Shown piece after piece: positions 47,973-57,111 of a stretch of 64,000 nt of DNA. The notes under the pieces were generated by a model that did not search any database, was not told where the DNA came from, and saw nothing but the letters and a program-made list of their open reading frames with translations. The stretch lies in the NCBI RefSeq assembly GCF_011605345.1, contig NZ_JAAOXM010000001.1, positions 1,364,001 through 1,428,000 of the forward strand, in the 5' to 3' direction. Both the position numbers and the translations under genes were made by a program. Positions within the stretch are counted from its first letter, which is position 1. The number at the start of each line of letters is the position of its first letter. This DNA is from Burkholderia sp. D-99 (GTDB lineage Bacteria > Pseudomonadota > Gammaproteobacteria > Burkholderiales > Burkholderiaceae).

Positions 47973-48806
47973 TCAGCGCGCGGCGGGCTTGTGCACGCGC
48001 CGCGTGCTTTTCGCGGCGGGCGTCGACGCCCCCGCCTTCGCCGCACGTTTCGCCGCCGCGCCCTGCGCCTGCTTCGAGCCGGCATCGGGATCGGCAGCCG
48101 ATACGTCGCGCTGCGCATGCCATTGCTCGAGCAATACGCGCGTCTGTTCGGCAATCGTCTCGATCAGCAGCGCAGCGCGCTCGCCTTCGAACGCCTCCCA
48201 TTCGAGCACCTGCAGCGCAGAACGCTCCGCGATGTGGAACACCGTGATCTGCCCGAACAGGCTCATCGCGCGCAAGCGCGTGACGGGATCGTCGGCCGGC
48301 CGCCCCGAGATGCGGCCGATCAGCTCGGCGCTCACGTCGTTGAGCGGCTTGCGCATCCGCTTCATCAGGATTTCGCTCGCGCTCGCCGGCTCCTGGCCGA
48401 CCTGCTCGCGCGCGAAGAACAACCGCTGGTTCATCGTCTTCGGCGCCGTGAACATCCGGTCCGACAGCGCGCGCAGCAGCCCGACGAACGCGTCGATCAG
48501 CACGTCGACGTCCGCGTCCGCATCGAGCATCGCCCACGCATGGCCGACCGACGGCGCGAACACCTCCCAGCCATGCTCGGCGATCGTCTCCACGCATGCG
48601 CGGTACACGCCTTCCTTGTTCTCGAAGTAATACTGGAGCGCTGGCGCGTTCACGCCGGCCATCGCGGCGATCTCGCGTGTCGATGCCCCCGCGAATCCGC
48701 GCTCGCCGAACAGTTCGATCGCCGCCTCGATGATCCGCAAGCGCGTTTCGTCGCCGCGGGCGTAGCCGCCCGCCGACGTGCGGCGCAGCTTCTTCGCTTC
48801 GTTCAT
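47973..48806 (-). CDS. TetR-family regulator of the adjacent efflux pump
   Basis: The 277-residue protein has a TetR HTH at about 22-70 (RLRIIEAAIELFGERGFAGASTREIAAMAGVNAPALQYYFENKEGVY) and a C-terminal ligand domain of the CecR (DUF1956) type. A Lys/Ala-rich tail of about 40 residues follows, richer than usual. It is divergent from an emrA-emrB-OMF operon with a 92-bp intergenic region that contains a strong promoter and a palindrome, so it most likely represses the pump and itself. Confidence 0.92.
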   Translation of the reverse strand: MNEAKKLRRTSAGGYARGDETRLRIIEAAIELFGERGFAGASTREIAAMAGVNAPALQYYFENKEGVYRACVETIAEHGWEVFAPSVGHAWAMLDADADVDVLIDAFVGLLRALSDRMFTAPKTMNQRLFFAREQVGQEPASASEILMKRMRKPLNDVSAELIGRISGRPADDPVTRLRAMSLFGQITVFHIAERSALQVLEWEAFEGERAALLIETIAEQTRVLLEQWHAQRDVSAADPDAGSKQAQGAAAKRAAKAGASTPAAKSTRRVHKPAAR

Positions 48807-48840
48807 GCCTTCCTCGTCATTCGGTCGATCGACATTCTAC

Positions 48841-48882
48841 TTGACACAATTCTATCAACTGGAATAATTCTTCCGATCGGAA
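48841..48882. promoter_or_regulatory. efflux operon promoter with TetR operator candidate
   Basis: TTGACA at 48841-48846 and an AATAAT/ATAATT -10 at 48863-48869 (16-17 bp spacing) form a good plus-strand promoter. The 12-bp palindrome TTCCGATCGGAA at 48871-48882 lies at the expected transcription start, with partial symmetry in its flanks, as expected for a repressor site. Confidence 0.6.
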
Positions 48883-48898
48883 TAAATTGGACGCCAGC

Positions 48899-50020
48899 AT
48901 GTCGACGCCGCAAGACTCGCCACAGAAAGCAGATCGTCAGGAAAACGGAACAACGCCGCGAAACGGCAACGGATCGAAACGGCGCATCCTGCTCGTCGTC
49001 ACCGTGCTCGCGGCAATTGGCGGCGCCGTCTGGCTCGGCCGCTGGTGGACGGTCGGCCGCTTCATCGAAAGTACCAACGACGCGTACCTGCAGGCGGACA
49101 GCATGACCGCCGCGCCGAAGGTCGCCGGTTACGTGACCGATGTGTATGTCCGCGACAACCAGGCCGTGAAGGCCGGTGATCCGCTCGTGCGGCTAGACGT
49201 GCGCCAGTACCAGGTCGCGCTCGCGCAATCGCTTGCGACCGTCGATGCGCGCCGCGCGGATATCGCACGCGCCGAGGCCGACATCGGCCAGCAGCATGCA
49301 AATCTCGAACAGGCCGACGCGCAGGCGAAGGTATCTCGGATCAATGCCCAGCACGCAAGCGACGAATACACGCGCTATGCGCCGCTCGCGGCGACCGGCG
49401 CGGAAACGCACGAACGCGTGGCCGACCTGAAGAGCACGCGTGACCAGGCAGCCGCGACACTCGCCGCGAACAATGCGTCGATCGCAGCCGCGCGCACGCA
49501 GATCGCGTCGTTCACCGCGCAGCTCCAGCAGGCGCGCGCGCAGCTCGAAGCCGCGCAGGCCAGCGCCGCGCAGGCGCAGCTCGACCTCGACAACACGATC
49601 GTGCGCAGCACCCTCGCCGGCCGCGTCGGCGATCGCACGGTACGCGTCGGTCAATACGTGCAGCCCGGCACGCGCCTGCTGACCGTGGTGCCCGTCGATT
49701 CGATCTACCTCGTCGCGAACTTCAAGGAAACGCAGATCGGCAACATGCGCATCGGCCAGCCCGTCGAACTGCACGTCGATGCACTGCCGGACGGTGCGCT
49801 GTCCGGCGTCGTCGACAGCTTCGCACCCGGCACGGGCGCGCAGTTCGCACTGCTGCCGCCCGAGAATGCGACCGGCAACTTCACGAAGATCGTCCAGCGC
49901 GTGCCGGTGCGCATCCGCCTCGCCGCGAACGCCCGCGCGCAACGCATGCTGCTGCCGGGGCTGTCGGTGACGGTCGACGTCGATACGCGCTCGACCCGCG
50001 ACGAGACGCATCATGGCTGA
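48899..50020 (+). CDS. HlyD/EmrA-type membrane fusion protein
   Basis: The ATG at 48899 gives 373 residues (a TTG at 48887 would add four). One N-terminal transmembrane helix (about 29-48) is followed by the biotinyl-lipoyl half-motif (ESTNDAYLQADSMTAAPKVAGYVTDVYV), a long coiled-coil hairpin rich in Ala/Gln/Arg (about 100-220), and the beta-barrel region (VGQYVQPGTRLLTVVPVDSIYLVANFKE). It links the inner-membrane exporter to the outer-membrane factor. It overlaps emrB by eight bases. Confidence 0.94.
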   Translation: MSTPQDSPQKADRQENGTTPRNGNGSKRRILLVVTVLAAIGGAVWLGRWWTVGRFIESTNDAYLQADSMTAAPKVAGYVTDVYVRDNQAVKAGDPLVRLDVRQYQVALAQSLATVDARRADIARAEADIGQQHANLEQADAQAKVSRINAQHASDEYTRYAPLAATGAETHERVADLKSTRDQAAATLAANNASIAAARTQIASFTAQLQQARAQLEAAQASAAQAQLDLDNTIVRSTLAGRVGDRTVRVGQYVQPGTRLLTVVPVDSIYLVANFKETQIGNMRIGQPVELHVDALPDGALSGVVDSFAPGTGAQFALLPPENATGNFTKIVQRVPVRIRLAANARAQRMLLPGLSVTVDVDTRSTRDETHHG

Positions 50021-51599
50021 ACCGTCCGCCACGACGCCCGTGCCGCCGCATGAAGGCCGTGCGAGCGTGACCGACTGGATCGCGGTCGCGGCCGGCGCGC
50101 TCGGCGCGCTGATGGCGACGCTCGACATCTCGATCACGAACTCCGCGCTGCCGCAGATCCAGGGCGAAATCGGCGCGACCGGCACCGAAGGCACCTGGAT
50201 CTCGACCGGCTACCTGATGTCGGAAATCGTGATGATCCCGCTCGCCGCGTGGCTCACGCGCGTGTTCGGATTGCGTAATTTCCTGCTGACGAACTCCGCG
50301 CTGTTCATCGCGTTCTCGATGATGTGCGGCTGGTCGCATTCGCTGCCGATGATGATCGCCGGCCGGATCGGCCAGGGCTTCACCGGCGGCGCACTGATCC
50401 CGACCGCTCAGACCATCATCCGCACGCGGCTGCCGTTGTCGCAGTTGCCGGTCGGCATGACGCTGTTCGGCCTGATCGTGCTGCTCGGGCCGCTGTTCGG
50501 CCCGGTGCTCGGCGGCTGGCTCGCGGAGAACGTGAACTGGAGCTGGTGCTTCTTCATCAACCTGCCCGTATGCCTGCTGCTGATGGGGCTGCTGTGGTTC
50601 GGGCTGCCGTCCGACCGCCCGCAATGGAGCACGTTCTTCAACGCGGACTGGCTCGGGATCGCCGGCCTCGCGATCGGGCTGAGCTCGCTCACCGTCGTGC
50701 TCGAGGAAGGCCAGCGCGAACGCTGGTTCGAATCGCAGATGATCGTCACGCTGAGCTTCGTGTCGCTCGCCGGGATGATCCTGATCGCGTTGTCGCAGAT
50801 CTTTGCGAAGCGGCCGATCATGCGGCTGTCGCTGATGCGCAACCCGCGCTACGCGAGCGTGATCGTGATCGTGTCCGCGGTCGGCGCCGGGCTGTACGGC
50901 GTGTCCTACCTGCTGCCGCAGTTCCTCGCGATCGTCGCCGGCTACAACGCGCAGCAGGCCGGCGCGATCATGCTGCTGTCGGGGCTGCCCGCGTTCCTCG
51001 TGATGCCGATCCTGCCGCGCCTGCTCGGCAAGGTTGATTTCCGCATTCTCGTCATCTCGGGGCTGCTGCTGTTCTGCCTGAGCTGCATGCTCGACATCAG
51101 CCTGACCGCGCAGAGCGTCGGTCACGACTTCGTATGGTCGCAACTGATCCGCGGTCTCGCTCAGATGCTCGCGATGATGCCGCTTAACCAGGCGTCGATG
51201 GCGGCCGTCGCGCGCGAGGATTCGGGCGATGCGGCGGGGCTCTACAACATGGCGCGTAACCTCGGCGGCTCGATCGGGCTCGCGATCATCGGCACCGTGA
51301 TCGACCGCCGCACGACCTTCCATACGGCCGCGCTGCGCGAATCGGTGACGGCGAACTCGCTGATCGGGCAAGACCGGCTGTCGGCCTATGCGGCCAACTG
51401 GTTCGCACACACCGGCGATCTCGCATATTCGAACATGCGCGCGCTCGGACAGCTCGCGCAGCAGATCCAGATCCAGGCCGTCGTGATGACCTATTCCGAA
51501 ACCTTCTATCTGCTGGGCCTCGCGCTGCTCGCCTGCGTGCCGCTCGCGCTGCTGCTGAGAACGCCGCGCGGGCCGCAGCCGATGTCGTCCGGCCACTGA
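50013..51599 (+). CDS. EmrB/QacA-type MFS drug exporter
   Basis: The 528-residue protein is a 14-TM DHA2 exporter. TM1 carries MATLDISITNSALP (the D-x-x-x-x-N-x-A-L-P motif), motif C lies at GLIVLLGPLFGPVLGGWLAE (about residues 150-170), and a late large periplasmic loop is present between the last two helices (RTTFHTAALRESV...). It works with EmrA and the outer-membrane factor as a tripartite pump for hydrophobic compounds. It is only distantly like the two exporters at 19.7-23.6 kb. The overlap with emrA and 13-bp gap to the next gene indicate one operon. Confidence 0.94.
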   Translation: MAEPSATTPVPPHEGRASVTDWIAVAAGALGALMATLDISITNSALPQIQGEIGATGTEGTWISTGYLMSEIVMIPLAAWLTRVFGLRNFLLTNSALFIAFSMMCGWSHSLPMMIAGRIGQGFTGGALIPTAQTIIRTRLPLSQLPVGMTLFGLIVLLGPLFGPVLGGWLAENVNWSWCFFINLPVCLLLMGLLWFGLPSDRPQWSTFFNADWLGIAGLAIGLSSLTVVLEEGQRERWFESQMIVTLSFVSLAGMILIALSQIFAKRPIMRLSLMRNPRYASVIVIVSAVGAGLYGVSYLLPQFLAIVAGYNAQQAGAIMLLSGLPAFLVMPILPRLLGKVDFRILVISGLLLFCLSCMLDISLTAQSVGHDFVWSQLIRGLAQMLAMMPLNQASMAAVAREDSGDAAGLYNMARNLGGSIGLAIIGTVIDRRTTFHTAALRESVTANSLIGQDRLSAYAANWFAHTGDLAYSNMRALGQLAQQIQIQAVVMTYSETFYLLGLALLACVPLALLLRTPRGPQPMSSGH

Positions 51600-51612
51600 A
51601 CCGTCTTACGCG

Positions 51613-53100
51613 ATGAAACCCTTCTCAATGCCCTGTCGCCCTGCGCTCACGCTGTGTGCGGCCGCGTGCCTGCTCGCCGGCTGCACGGTCGGCCCCGACT
51701 ACCGCGGCGCGCCCGCCGCACCGGATGCGCCGACCTTCGTGCGCGCGCCGGCTTCCGGCGTCGACGCCACCACCCCCGCGCCGAGCGCGTGGTGGCACAC
51801 GCTCAACGATCGCCAGCTCGACGACCTGATCACCGCCGCGCTCGTGTACAACCCCGACTTGCACGCCGCGCAGGCACGCTTGCGCGCATCGCGCGCGCAG
51901 CTCGCGCAACAGCGTGCCGCGCAGTTGCCGAAATCGTCGGCCACCGTCGCCGCCATCCGCATGCGCGAGCCGGACGTCAGTGCGCTCGGTTCGCTGCTGC
52001 CGTCGAACGGCTCGAACCAGTCGGGCGGTACGTCGCCGTCGCTGGGCGGCTCGGGTCCGCTGCAGCTCTATTCGGCAGGCTTCGACGCAACCTGGGAAAT
52101 CGACCTGTTCGGCGGCACGCGCCGTGCAGTCGAAGCCGCGTCCGCACAAGCGGAAGCAGTCGACGCCGATCTCGCCGATACGCAGGTGTCGATCGCGGCC
52201 GAAGTCGCGAACGCGTATGTCGACCTGCGCGACCAGCAGCAGCGGCTTGCGCTGTCGCAGCGCACCGCCGAGTTGCAGCAGAAGATGCTCGAACTCACGC
52301 AGCAGCGCCGTGCGCGCGGCGTCGCAGCCGATACGGACATCGAGCGCCTGACGACGCAGGTCGAAAACACGCGCGCATCGCTGATCCCGCTCGACGCACA
52401 GGTAACGGAATCGCTCGACCGGCTCGCGATCCTGACGGGCCGCGCGCCGGGTGCGCTCGACGCGGCGCTGTCGACACCGGACGCGCCGCTGCCGACGCTG
52501 CCGGGCAGCGTCGCGATCGGCGATCCGGCCACGCTCCTGAAGCAGCGCCCCGACATCCGCGCGGCCGAGCGCCGGCTTGCATCGAGCAATGCGCAGATCG
52601 GCGAGCATGTCGCCGATTATTTCCCGAAGGTGACGCTGCTGGGCGATCTCGGCTTCAGCGCGACGGACCCGGGCCACCTGTTCCGCAAGCAGAACTTCAC
52701 CTGGATCGGCGCACCGTATCTGCAATGGAACATTCTCGACTTCGGGCGCACGCGTGGTGCGGTTCGCGCGGCCGAAGCATCGCGCGATGAAGCGGAAGCG
52801 AACTATCAAAAGGCAGTGCTCGGTGCCTTGCAGGATGCCAACACGGCATTGCAGCGCTACGGACACCAGCGCGAGCACGTCGTTGCGCTCACCAAGGTGC
52901 AGACGTCCGCCGTGCATTCCCGATCGCTGATGGACGAGCGCTATCGCGCGGGCGTCGCATCGATGATCGACCTGCTCGATACGCAACGCGAAGCGCTGTC
53001 CGCGCAGCAGAACGTGATCGCCGGGCAAGCCGAACTGATCAAGGACTACGTGTCGCTGCAGAAAAGCCTCGGGCTCGGGTGGCAGGCGGGCGCGGGTTGA
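51613..53100 (+). CDS. outer-membrane efflux lipoprotein, NodT/OprM family
   Basis: The 495-residue protein has a lipoprotein signal with lipobox LLAGC (Cys24), the family start TVGPDYRGAPA, and two OEP repeats of helices with SAGFDATWEIDLFGGTRR in the first half and APYLQWNILDFGRTRGAVRAAEA in the second. It forms the TolC-like outer-membrane channel of the pump. Last gene of the operon. Confidence 0.95.
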   Translation: MKPFSMPCRPALTLCAAACLLAGCTVGPDYRGAPAAPDAPTFVRAPASGVDATTPAPSAWWHTLNDRQLDDLITAALVYNPDLHAAQARLRASRAQLAQQRAAQLPKSSATVAAIRMREPDVSALGSLLPSNGSNQSGGTSPSLGGSGPLQLYSAGFDATWEIDLFGGTRRAVEAASAQAEAVDADLADTQVSIAAEVANAYVDLRDQQQRLALSQRTAELQQKMLELTQQRRARGVAADTDIERLTTQVENTRASLIPLDAQVTESLDRLAILTGRAPGALDAALSTPDAPLPTLPGSVAIGDPATLLKQRPDIRAAERRLASSNAQIGEHVADYFPKVTLLGDLGFSATDPGHLFRKQNFTWIGAPYLQWNILDFGRTRGAVRAAEASRDEAEANYQKAVLGALQDANTALQRYGHQREHVVALTKVQTSAVHSRSLMDERYRAGVASMIDLLDTQREALSAQQNVIAGQAELIKDYVSLQKSLGLGWQAGAG

Positions 53101-53433
53101 CGGCGAATTGAGCGGTGCCGCGCGGCCGGGTTGGTCGAGGCTGCTGCGGCATCGATGCTTGCAATGCGGATCGCGAAGCCCACGCACGCGCCGCATGTTC
53201 AACCGACCTCGTTCGACGATCGTGGATCGTGGACCGCTTCACGATGCGCGACGCAACAACTCATTGCGTACGCAACAATACTCACCATCTGCGCCGATAA
53301 CAACCAGGCTCGCACCGCATCGACGCCGGCGCTATCGGAAACATATCGAATATCAATTAGCCAATCGTCTGACGATCTCTTCTAATTCAGTCGGCTTCCC
53401 CACCACCGATCGGATTCAAGGAGTTCCATCGTC
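53101..53433. promoter_or_regulatory. upstream region of catalase gene, AT-rich, possible OxyR-like site
   Basis: No gene is seen in these 333 bp. The last 100 bases are A/T-rich. The stretch at about 53331-53365 contains four loosely spaced ATCG/AAT half-elements at about 10-11-bp intervals that distantly resemble an OxyR tetrad (ATAG-N7-CTAT). The match is weak and is offered only because katB-type catalases are peroxide-induced. Confidence 0.25.
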
Positions 53434-54969
53434 ATGTCCTCATCCTCCCTTCGCGTGCTGAGACACGCAGTCGCCACGATCTGCGTTGCACTTTCCGCGT
53501 CTCCCCATGCCGCCGAACTCACTCGAGACACGGGCGCCCCCGTCGGCGACAACGAGAATTCGCAGACGGCCGGCCCTGCCGGCCCCGTGCTCCTGCAAGA
53601 CTCCGCACTCATCGAGAAACTGCAGCGCTTCGATCGCGAGCGCATTCCGGAGCGCGTCGTGCATGCACGCGGCACCGGCGCATTCGGCGAGTTCGTGCCG
53701 ACCGCCGACATCTCGAACCTGACGAAAGCGAAGGTCTTCACGCCGGGCACCCGTACGCCGGTGTTCGTGCGCTTCTCCACCGTCATGGGCTATCGCGGCT
53801 CGCCCGAACAGGCGCGCGATCCGCGCGGCTTCGCAGTGAAGTTCTATACACAACAGGGCAACTGGGACATGGTCGGCATCAACTGGCCCGTGTTCTTCAT
53901 TCGCGACGGCATCAAGTTCCCCGACTTCGTTCACGCGAACAAGCCGAGCGCCGTGACCGGCGTGCAGGATCCGAACCTCGCATTCGACTTCTTCGCGAAC
54001 ACGCCCGAAGCGACGAACATGCTGACGATGCTGTACACGAACGCGGGCATGCCCGATTCGTATCGTCACATGGACGGCTTCGCGGTGCATGCGTTCAAGT
54101 TCGTCAATGCACACGGCGACGTGCACTACGTGAAGTTCCACTGGAAAAGCCAGCAAGGCGTGCACGGCTTGCGTCCGCAAGACATCGACGCATCGATCGG
54201 GCATGACTGGAACATGATGACGAACGACCTGTACGGCGCGCTGAAGCAAGGCGACTTCCCGAAGTGGGATCTGTACGTGCAGGTGCTCACGCCGCAGGAC
54301 CTGACCCGGTTCGACTTCGATGCGCTGGACGACACGAAGGTCTGGACCGGCGTCCCCGAGCGCAAGATCGGCACGATGACGCTGAACCGCGTACCCGACA
54401 ACTACTTCCAGTCGACCGAGGAATCGGCGTTCGCGCCATCGCGACTCGTGCCGGGCATCGAGCCGTCCGAAGACCGGATGCTGCAGGATCGCCTGTTCGC
54501 CTACGCCGACACGCAGATGTACCGGCTCGGCGCGAACTACATGGACCTGCCGATCAACCGGCCCGTCGTGCCGGTGGTCAACAACAACCAGGACGGCAAG
54601 ATGAATGCCGGCGACCGCAAGGGCGAGGTGAACTACGAGCCGTCGACGCTGCATGAACTCGCGCCGGACCCGCAGTACAAGTCCGTCCGCATGACGCTCG
54701 GCGGAACGACGCAGCAGGAGGCGATCCACAAGAAGCTGCGGTTCCGTCAGGCCGGCGAGTATTACCGCGGTTTGTCGCAGCAGGACAGGGACGACCTGAT
54801 CACCGCGCTGTCCAGCGATCTCGGCAAGGTGACGAACGCGCACAACCAGTACGCGATGCTGTCGTACTTCTACAAGGCCGATGCCGACTACGGCACGCGT
54901 CTCGCGCAGGCCGTTCACGCCGACATCCGGCAGGTGCAATCGCTCGCGGCGAAGCTGAGCGAGAACTGA
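53434..54969 (+). CDS. katB: periplasmic catalase, KatB-type
   Basis: The 511-residue protein is a monofunctional heme catalase with a signal peptide (about 1-27, ending SPHAA), the arrangement of P. aeruginosa KatB, to which it is colinear (LTRDTGAPVGDNENSQTAG, DRERIPERVVHARG). The distal His is H77, and the heme-ligand region RLFAYADTQMYRLGANY is intact. The distal asparagine motif, normally VGNN, reads VGIN: aligned to bovine liver catalase, the position of the catalytic Asn147 is Ile149 here, while the next Asn (N150) is kept. It is followed by an ankyrin lipoprotein gene as in Pseudomonas katB-ankB. Confidence 0.95.
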   Translation: MSSSSLRVLRHAVATICVALSASPHAAELTRDTGAPVGDNENSQTAGPAGPVLLQDSALIEKLQRFDRERIPERVVHARGTGAFGEFVPTADISNLTKAKVFTPGTRTPVFVRFSTVMGYRGSPEQARDPRGFAVKFYTQQGNWDMVGINWPVFFIRDGIKFPDFVHANKPSAVTGVQDPNLAFDFFANTPEATNMLTMLYTNAGMPDSYRHMDGFAVHAFKFVNAHGDVHYVKFHWKSQQGVHGLRPQDIDASIGHDWNMMTNDLYGALKQGDFPKWDLYVQVLTPQDLTRFDFDALDDTKVWTGVPERKIGTMTLNRVPDNYFQSTEESAFAPSRLVPGIEPSEDRMLQDRLFAYADTQMYRLGANYMDLPINRPVVPVVNNNQDGKMNAGDRKGEVNYEPSTLHELAPDPQYKSVRMTLGGTTQQEAIHKKLRFRQAGEYYRGLSQQDRDDLITALSSDLGKVTNAHNQYAMLSYFYKADADYGTRLAQAVHADIRQVQSLAAKLSEN

Positions 54970-54988
54970 TCCCGCGGCTCCGGTCGCT

Positions 54989-55021
54989 GTCGACGTGCGG
55001 GGTTGCGCCGCGCACGTCGAC
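54989..55021 (+). promoter_or_regulatory. hairpin in the katB-ankB intergenic region
   Basis: GTCGACGTGCG and its exact complement (11-bp arms) flank an 11-base loop, 19 bases after the katB stop and 25 bases before ankB. There is no T-run. It could stabilise the katB message or reduce read-through into ankB. Confidence 0.5.
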
Positions 55022-55046
55022 CCTACCCACACCTCAGGACCTCCCC

Positions 55047-55658
55047 ATGCAATCCGAACGCCTGACGCGCGCGATCCGCTCGACCGCAACGGCCCTGGCG
55101 CTGGCCGCGATCGCCGGTTGCGCGCACCTTCCCGACCAGCCGGCGTATGCGCGGGCCGACCCTGCATCGCTGCGCCGCTACGACGGAGACTGGTTCGACG
55201 CCGCCCGAGTCGGGCGCGTCGACATCCTGCGTGCATTGCACGACGCCGGCTATCCCGTCGACGCCACCGACAGCCACGGTTTTACGGCCGTGATACTCAC
55301 GTCCTACGACGGCCAGCCAGCCGCGCTCGACTACCTGCTGTCGGCCGGCGCAAACGCATGCGCCGGCGACCGTCATGGCAACACGGCGCTGATGGGCGCC
55401 CTCTTCAGGAACGAACCCGACATCGCGCGACGCCTGATCGACACGCATTGCCCGATCGACCAGACGAACGGCGCAGGGGAAACCGCGCTGGGATTCGCGA
55501 CGCTGTTCAATCGGTTCGAGCTGATCCCGCTCCTCGTCGCACATGGCGCGAATCCGAATCACGTCGATCGGCGCGGCCAGTCGCTGCTGCAGCTCGCGCA
55601 GTCGCGCGACAACACGGAAGCTGCGGATGCGCTGCGGCATGCAGGTGCGCAACGGTAA
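55047..55658 (+). CDS. ankB: ankyrin-repeat lipoprotein, AnkB-like
   Basis: The 203-residue protein has a lipoprotein signal with lipobox AIAGC (Cys25) and then about four ankyrin repeats (around 48-78, 79-113, 114-146 and 147-200), with repeat features such as DSHGFTAVILTSYDGQPAALDYLLSAGA and DRHGNTALMGALFRNEPDIARRLI. In P. aeruginosa the ankB product supports periplasmic KatB activity, perhaps by protecting or helping mature the enzyme. Here it directly follows the catalase gene, which supports the same role. Confidence 0.9.
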   Translation: MQSERLTRAIRSTATALALAAIAGCAHLPDQPAYARADPASLRRYDGDWFDAARVGRVDILRALHDAGYPVDATDSHGFTAVILTSYDGQPAALDYLLSAGANACAGDRHGNTALMGALFRNEPDIARRLIDTHCPIDQTNGAGETALGFATLFNRFELIPLLVAHGANPNHVDRRGQSLLQLAQSRDNTEAADALRHAGAQR

Positions 55659-55928
55659 CTCGGCCGCGACCGAACCGTCTGAACAATGCCTGCGCATCGT
55701 GCTATCGTGCCGCTGGCAACTGATCCAGTACCGTGTCATGCCGGATGAAAGCGCGACGGTGACGGTGCGCGCTTTCGCCGACCACGTATCAGCCGGTTGC
55801 GGCGGCGCAGGTCTTCCAGTGCACGCTCGGCGACGGTCTGCGCTTCACCCATGCATGGCACGAGTGCGACTGACGGAGGAGATCCGTAAAGAACGGGAAG
55901 ATCTTCGATTGAAAAGCAGGACTACTAT

Positions 55929-55970
55929 AAAAAAGGAGCCACGCGCGAAACAAGAAACTGTCTCGCGCGT
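55929..55970 (-). terminator. terminator downstream of the APH(3')-like gene
   Basis: On the minus strand ACGCGCGA and TCGCGCGT (55970-55963 and 55948-55941) form an 8-bp stem with a 14-base loop, followed after GGCTCC by six T. It lies 22 bases after the stop. The rest of the gap 55659-55928 shows no gene. Confidence 0.65.
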
Positions 55971-55991
55971 CGCCCGTGAACACCCGAGAAA

Positions 55992-56828
55992 TCAGAAAAA
56001 CTCGTCGAGCAGTCGGTAGAAAGCGATCCGGCGCGGATCGGGCCGCTCGATTCCGTACCGGGCGAAGAAAGGCGCAACCCATTCACCGCCGAGATCGGCT
56101 TCGATATCACGCGCCGCCAGCGCCAGATCCTGATATCGATCGGCCACACCGAGGCGCCCGCAGTCGATGAAGCCCGAGAAGCGACCGTCTTCGACCATGA
56201 AGTTGGGCAGGCACGCGTCGCCATGCGTGACGACCCTGTCCTCGATCGACGGCCGGCTCGCCAGCAGCCTGGCGAACAGTTCGTCGAGTTGTACGCCCGT
56301 GTTCGCGTCGTCGAGGTTGTCCTCGTCGACGAGCCCCGCGTTCATCCGTGCGCGGGCACGCTCGATGCGGAACGCCGCGCCGTGATCGAACGGGCACGTT
56401 GCCGGCTCGAGCCGATGCAGCGCACACAGCGCGTCGGCGATGATCGCCACCTTCTCCGCCGGCCCGAGGCGCGCGACTTCGAGGTTTTCGCCGTACACGG
56501 CACTCAGCAGCATCCACTCGCGCCCCGCCGCCGATGCCACGTCGAGCACCTGCGCGCCCGGCAGGCCCGTCGTCTCCAGCCAACGCAGTCGCGCCGCCTC
56601 GTCACTCAGCTCGGCCAGCGGCCCGGCCGGTTCGGTCTTGACGAACCGGCGCGATCCATCGCGCGCATCGAGCCGGAACACCGCGGCATCCGACTGCCCT
56701 TCCGTCTGTCGTGTCCATCGGCAATCTGCCCATGCGGCCTTCCAGGTCACGGGCACTTCGATGCAAAGCTTGTCGTTATCGATCACGTCAGATTCGATCC
56801 TCGTTGAATGGGCCGGCATGCGGAACAT
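55992..56828 (-). CDS. aminoglycoside 3'-phosphotransferase-like kinase, APH(3')
   Basis: The ATG at 56828 (preceded by GAGG seven bases upstream; a GTG at 56840 is also in frame) gives 278 residues. The C-terminal half closely resembles APH(3')-II enzymes: the catalytic loop [17 protein letters not shown], the magnesium motif [19 protein letters not shown] and the end [12 protein letters not shown]. The N-terminal nucleotide-binding lobe is less conserved. Such enzymes phosphorylate kanamycin-type aminoglycosides. It appears to be a resident chromosomal gene; no mobile element is near. The gene product's spectrum is not readable from sequence. Confidence 0.88.
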   Translation of the reverse strand: MFRMPAHSTRIESDVIDNDKLCIEVPVTWKAAWADCRWTRQTEGQSDAAVFRLDARDGSRRFVKTEPAGPLAELSDEAARLRWLETTGLPGAQVLDVASAAGREWMLLSAVYGENLEVARLGPAEKVAIIADALCALHRLEPATCPFDHGAAFRIERARARMNAGLVDEDNLDDANTGVQLDELFARLLASRPSIEDRVVTHGDACLPNFMVEDGRFSGFIDCGRLGVADRYQDLALAARDIEADLGGEWVAPFFARYGIERPDPRRIAFYRLLDEFF

Positions 56829-57083
56829 CGGATACCTCACGACTTCGTGCCACGCTTCCGGCTACCCGCGGGCCCGGCTTTCTCCGGCGCACACCGGCGA
56901 TTCGAGTCATGCCTCGAACATGGTCGGCCAATCGTTCCAATTACGCGTCGAACCAGAAACGATCGTCCAATCGAATTCAGCATTACTTTCCTTGCCGGCC
57001 TCGAATATTACAAATTACTGCCAATATTTTCAAAAACATTGCATTTATTCGCTTTAATTTTGTTTCATATAACCAAAAAAAGT

Positions 57084-57111
57084 TTGACACCTCGCTTTCG
57101 TTCTTGATACC
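57084..57111 (+). promoter_or_regulatory. promoter candidate for the second sedolisin gene
   Basis: TTGACA at 57084-57089 and GATACC at 57106-57111, 16 bp apart, lie in a markedly A/T-rich stretch (56970-57120). If used, the leader would be about 440 nt. The rest of 56829-57560 has no recognisable gene; GGAGGGG is the ribosome-binding site before 57561. Confidence 0.5.

Noticed and set aside
49881..51596. 571-codon minus-strand frame opposite the EmrB-type gene
   Set aside because: Antisense shadow, with extreme Arg/Gln/His content and no start signal.
53331..53365. Firm OxyR binding site upstream of the catalase gene
   Set aside because: The spacing is suggestive but the half-sites deviate too much from ATAG/CTAT to call; kept only as a weak note.
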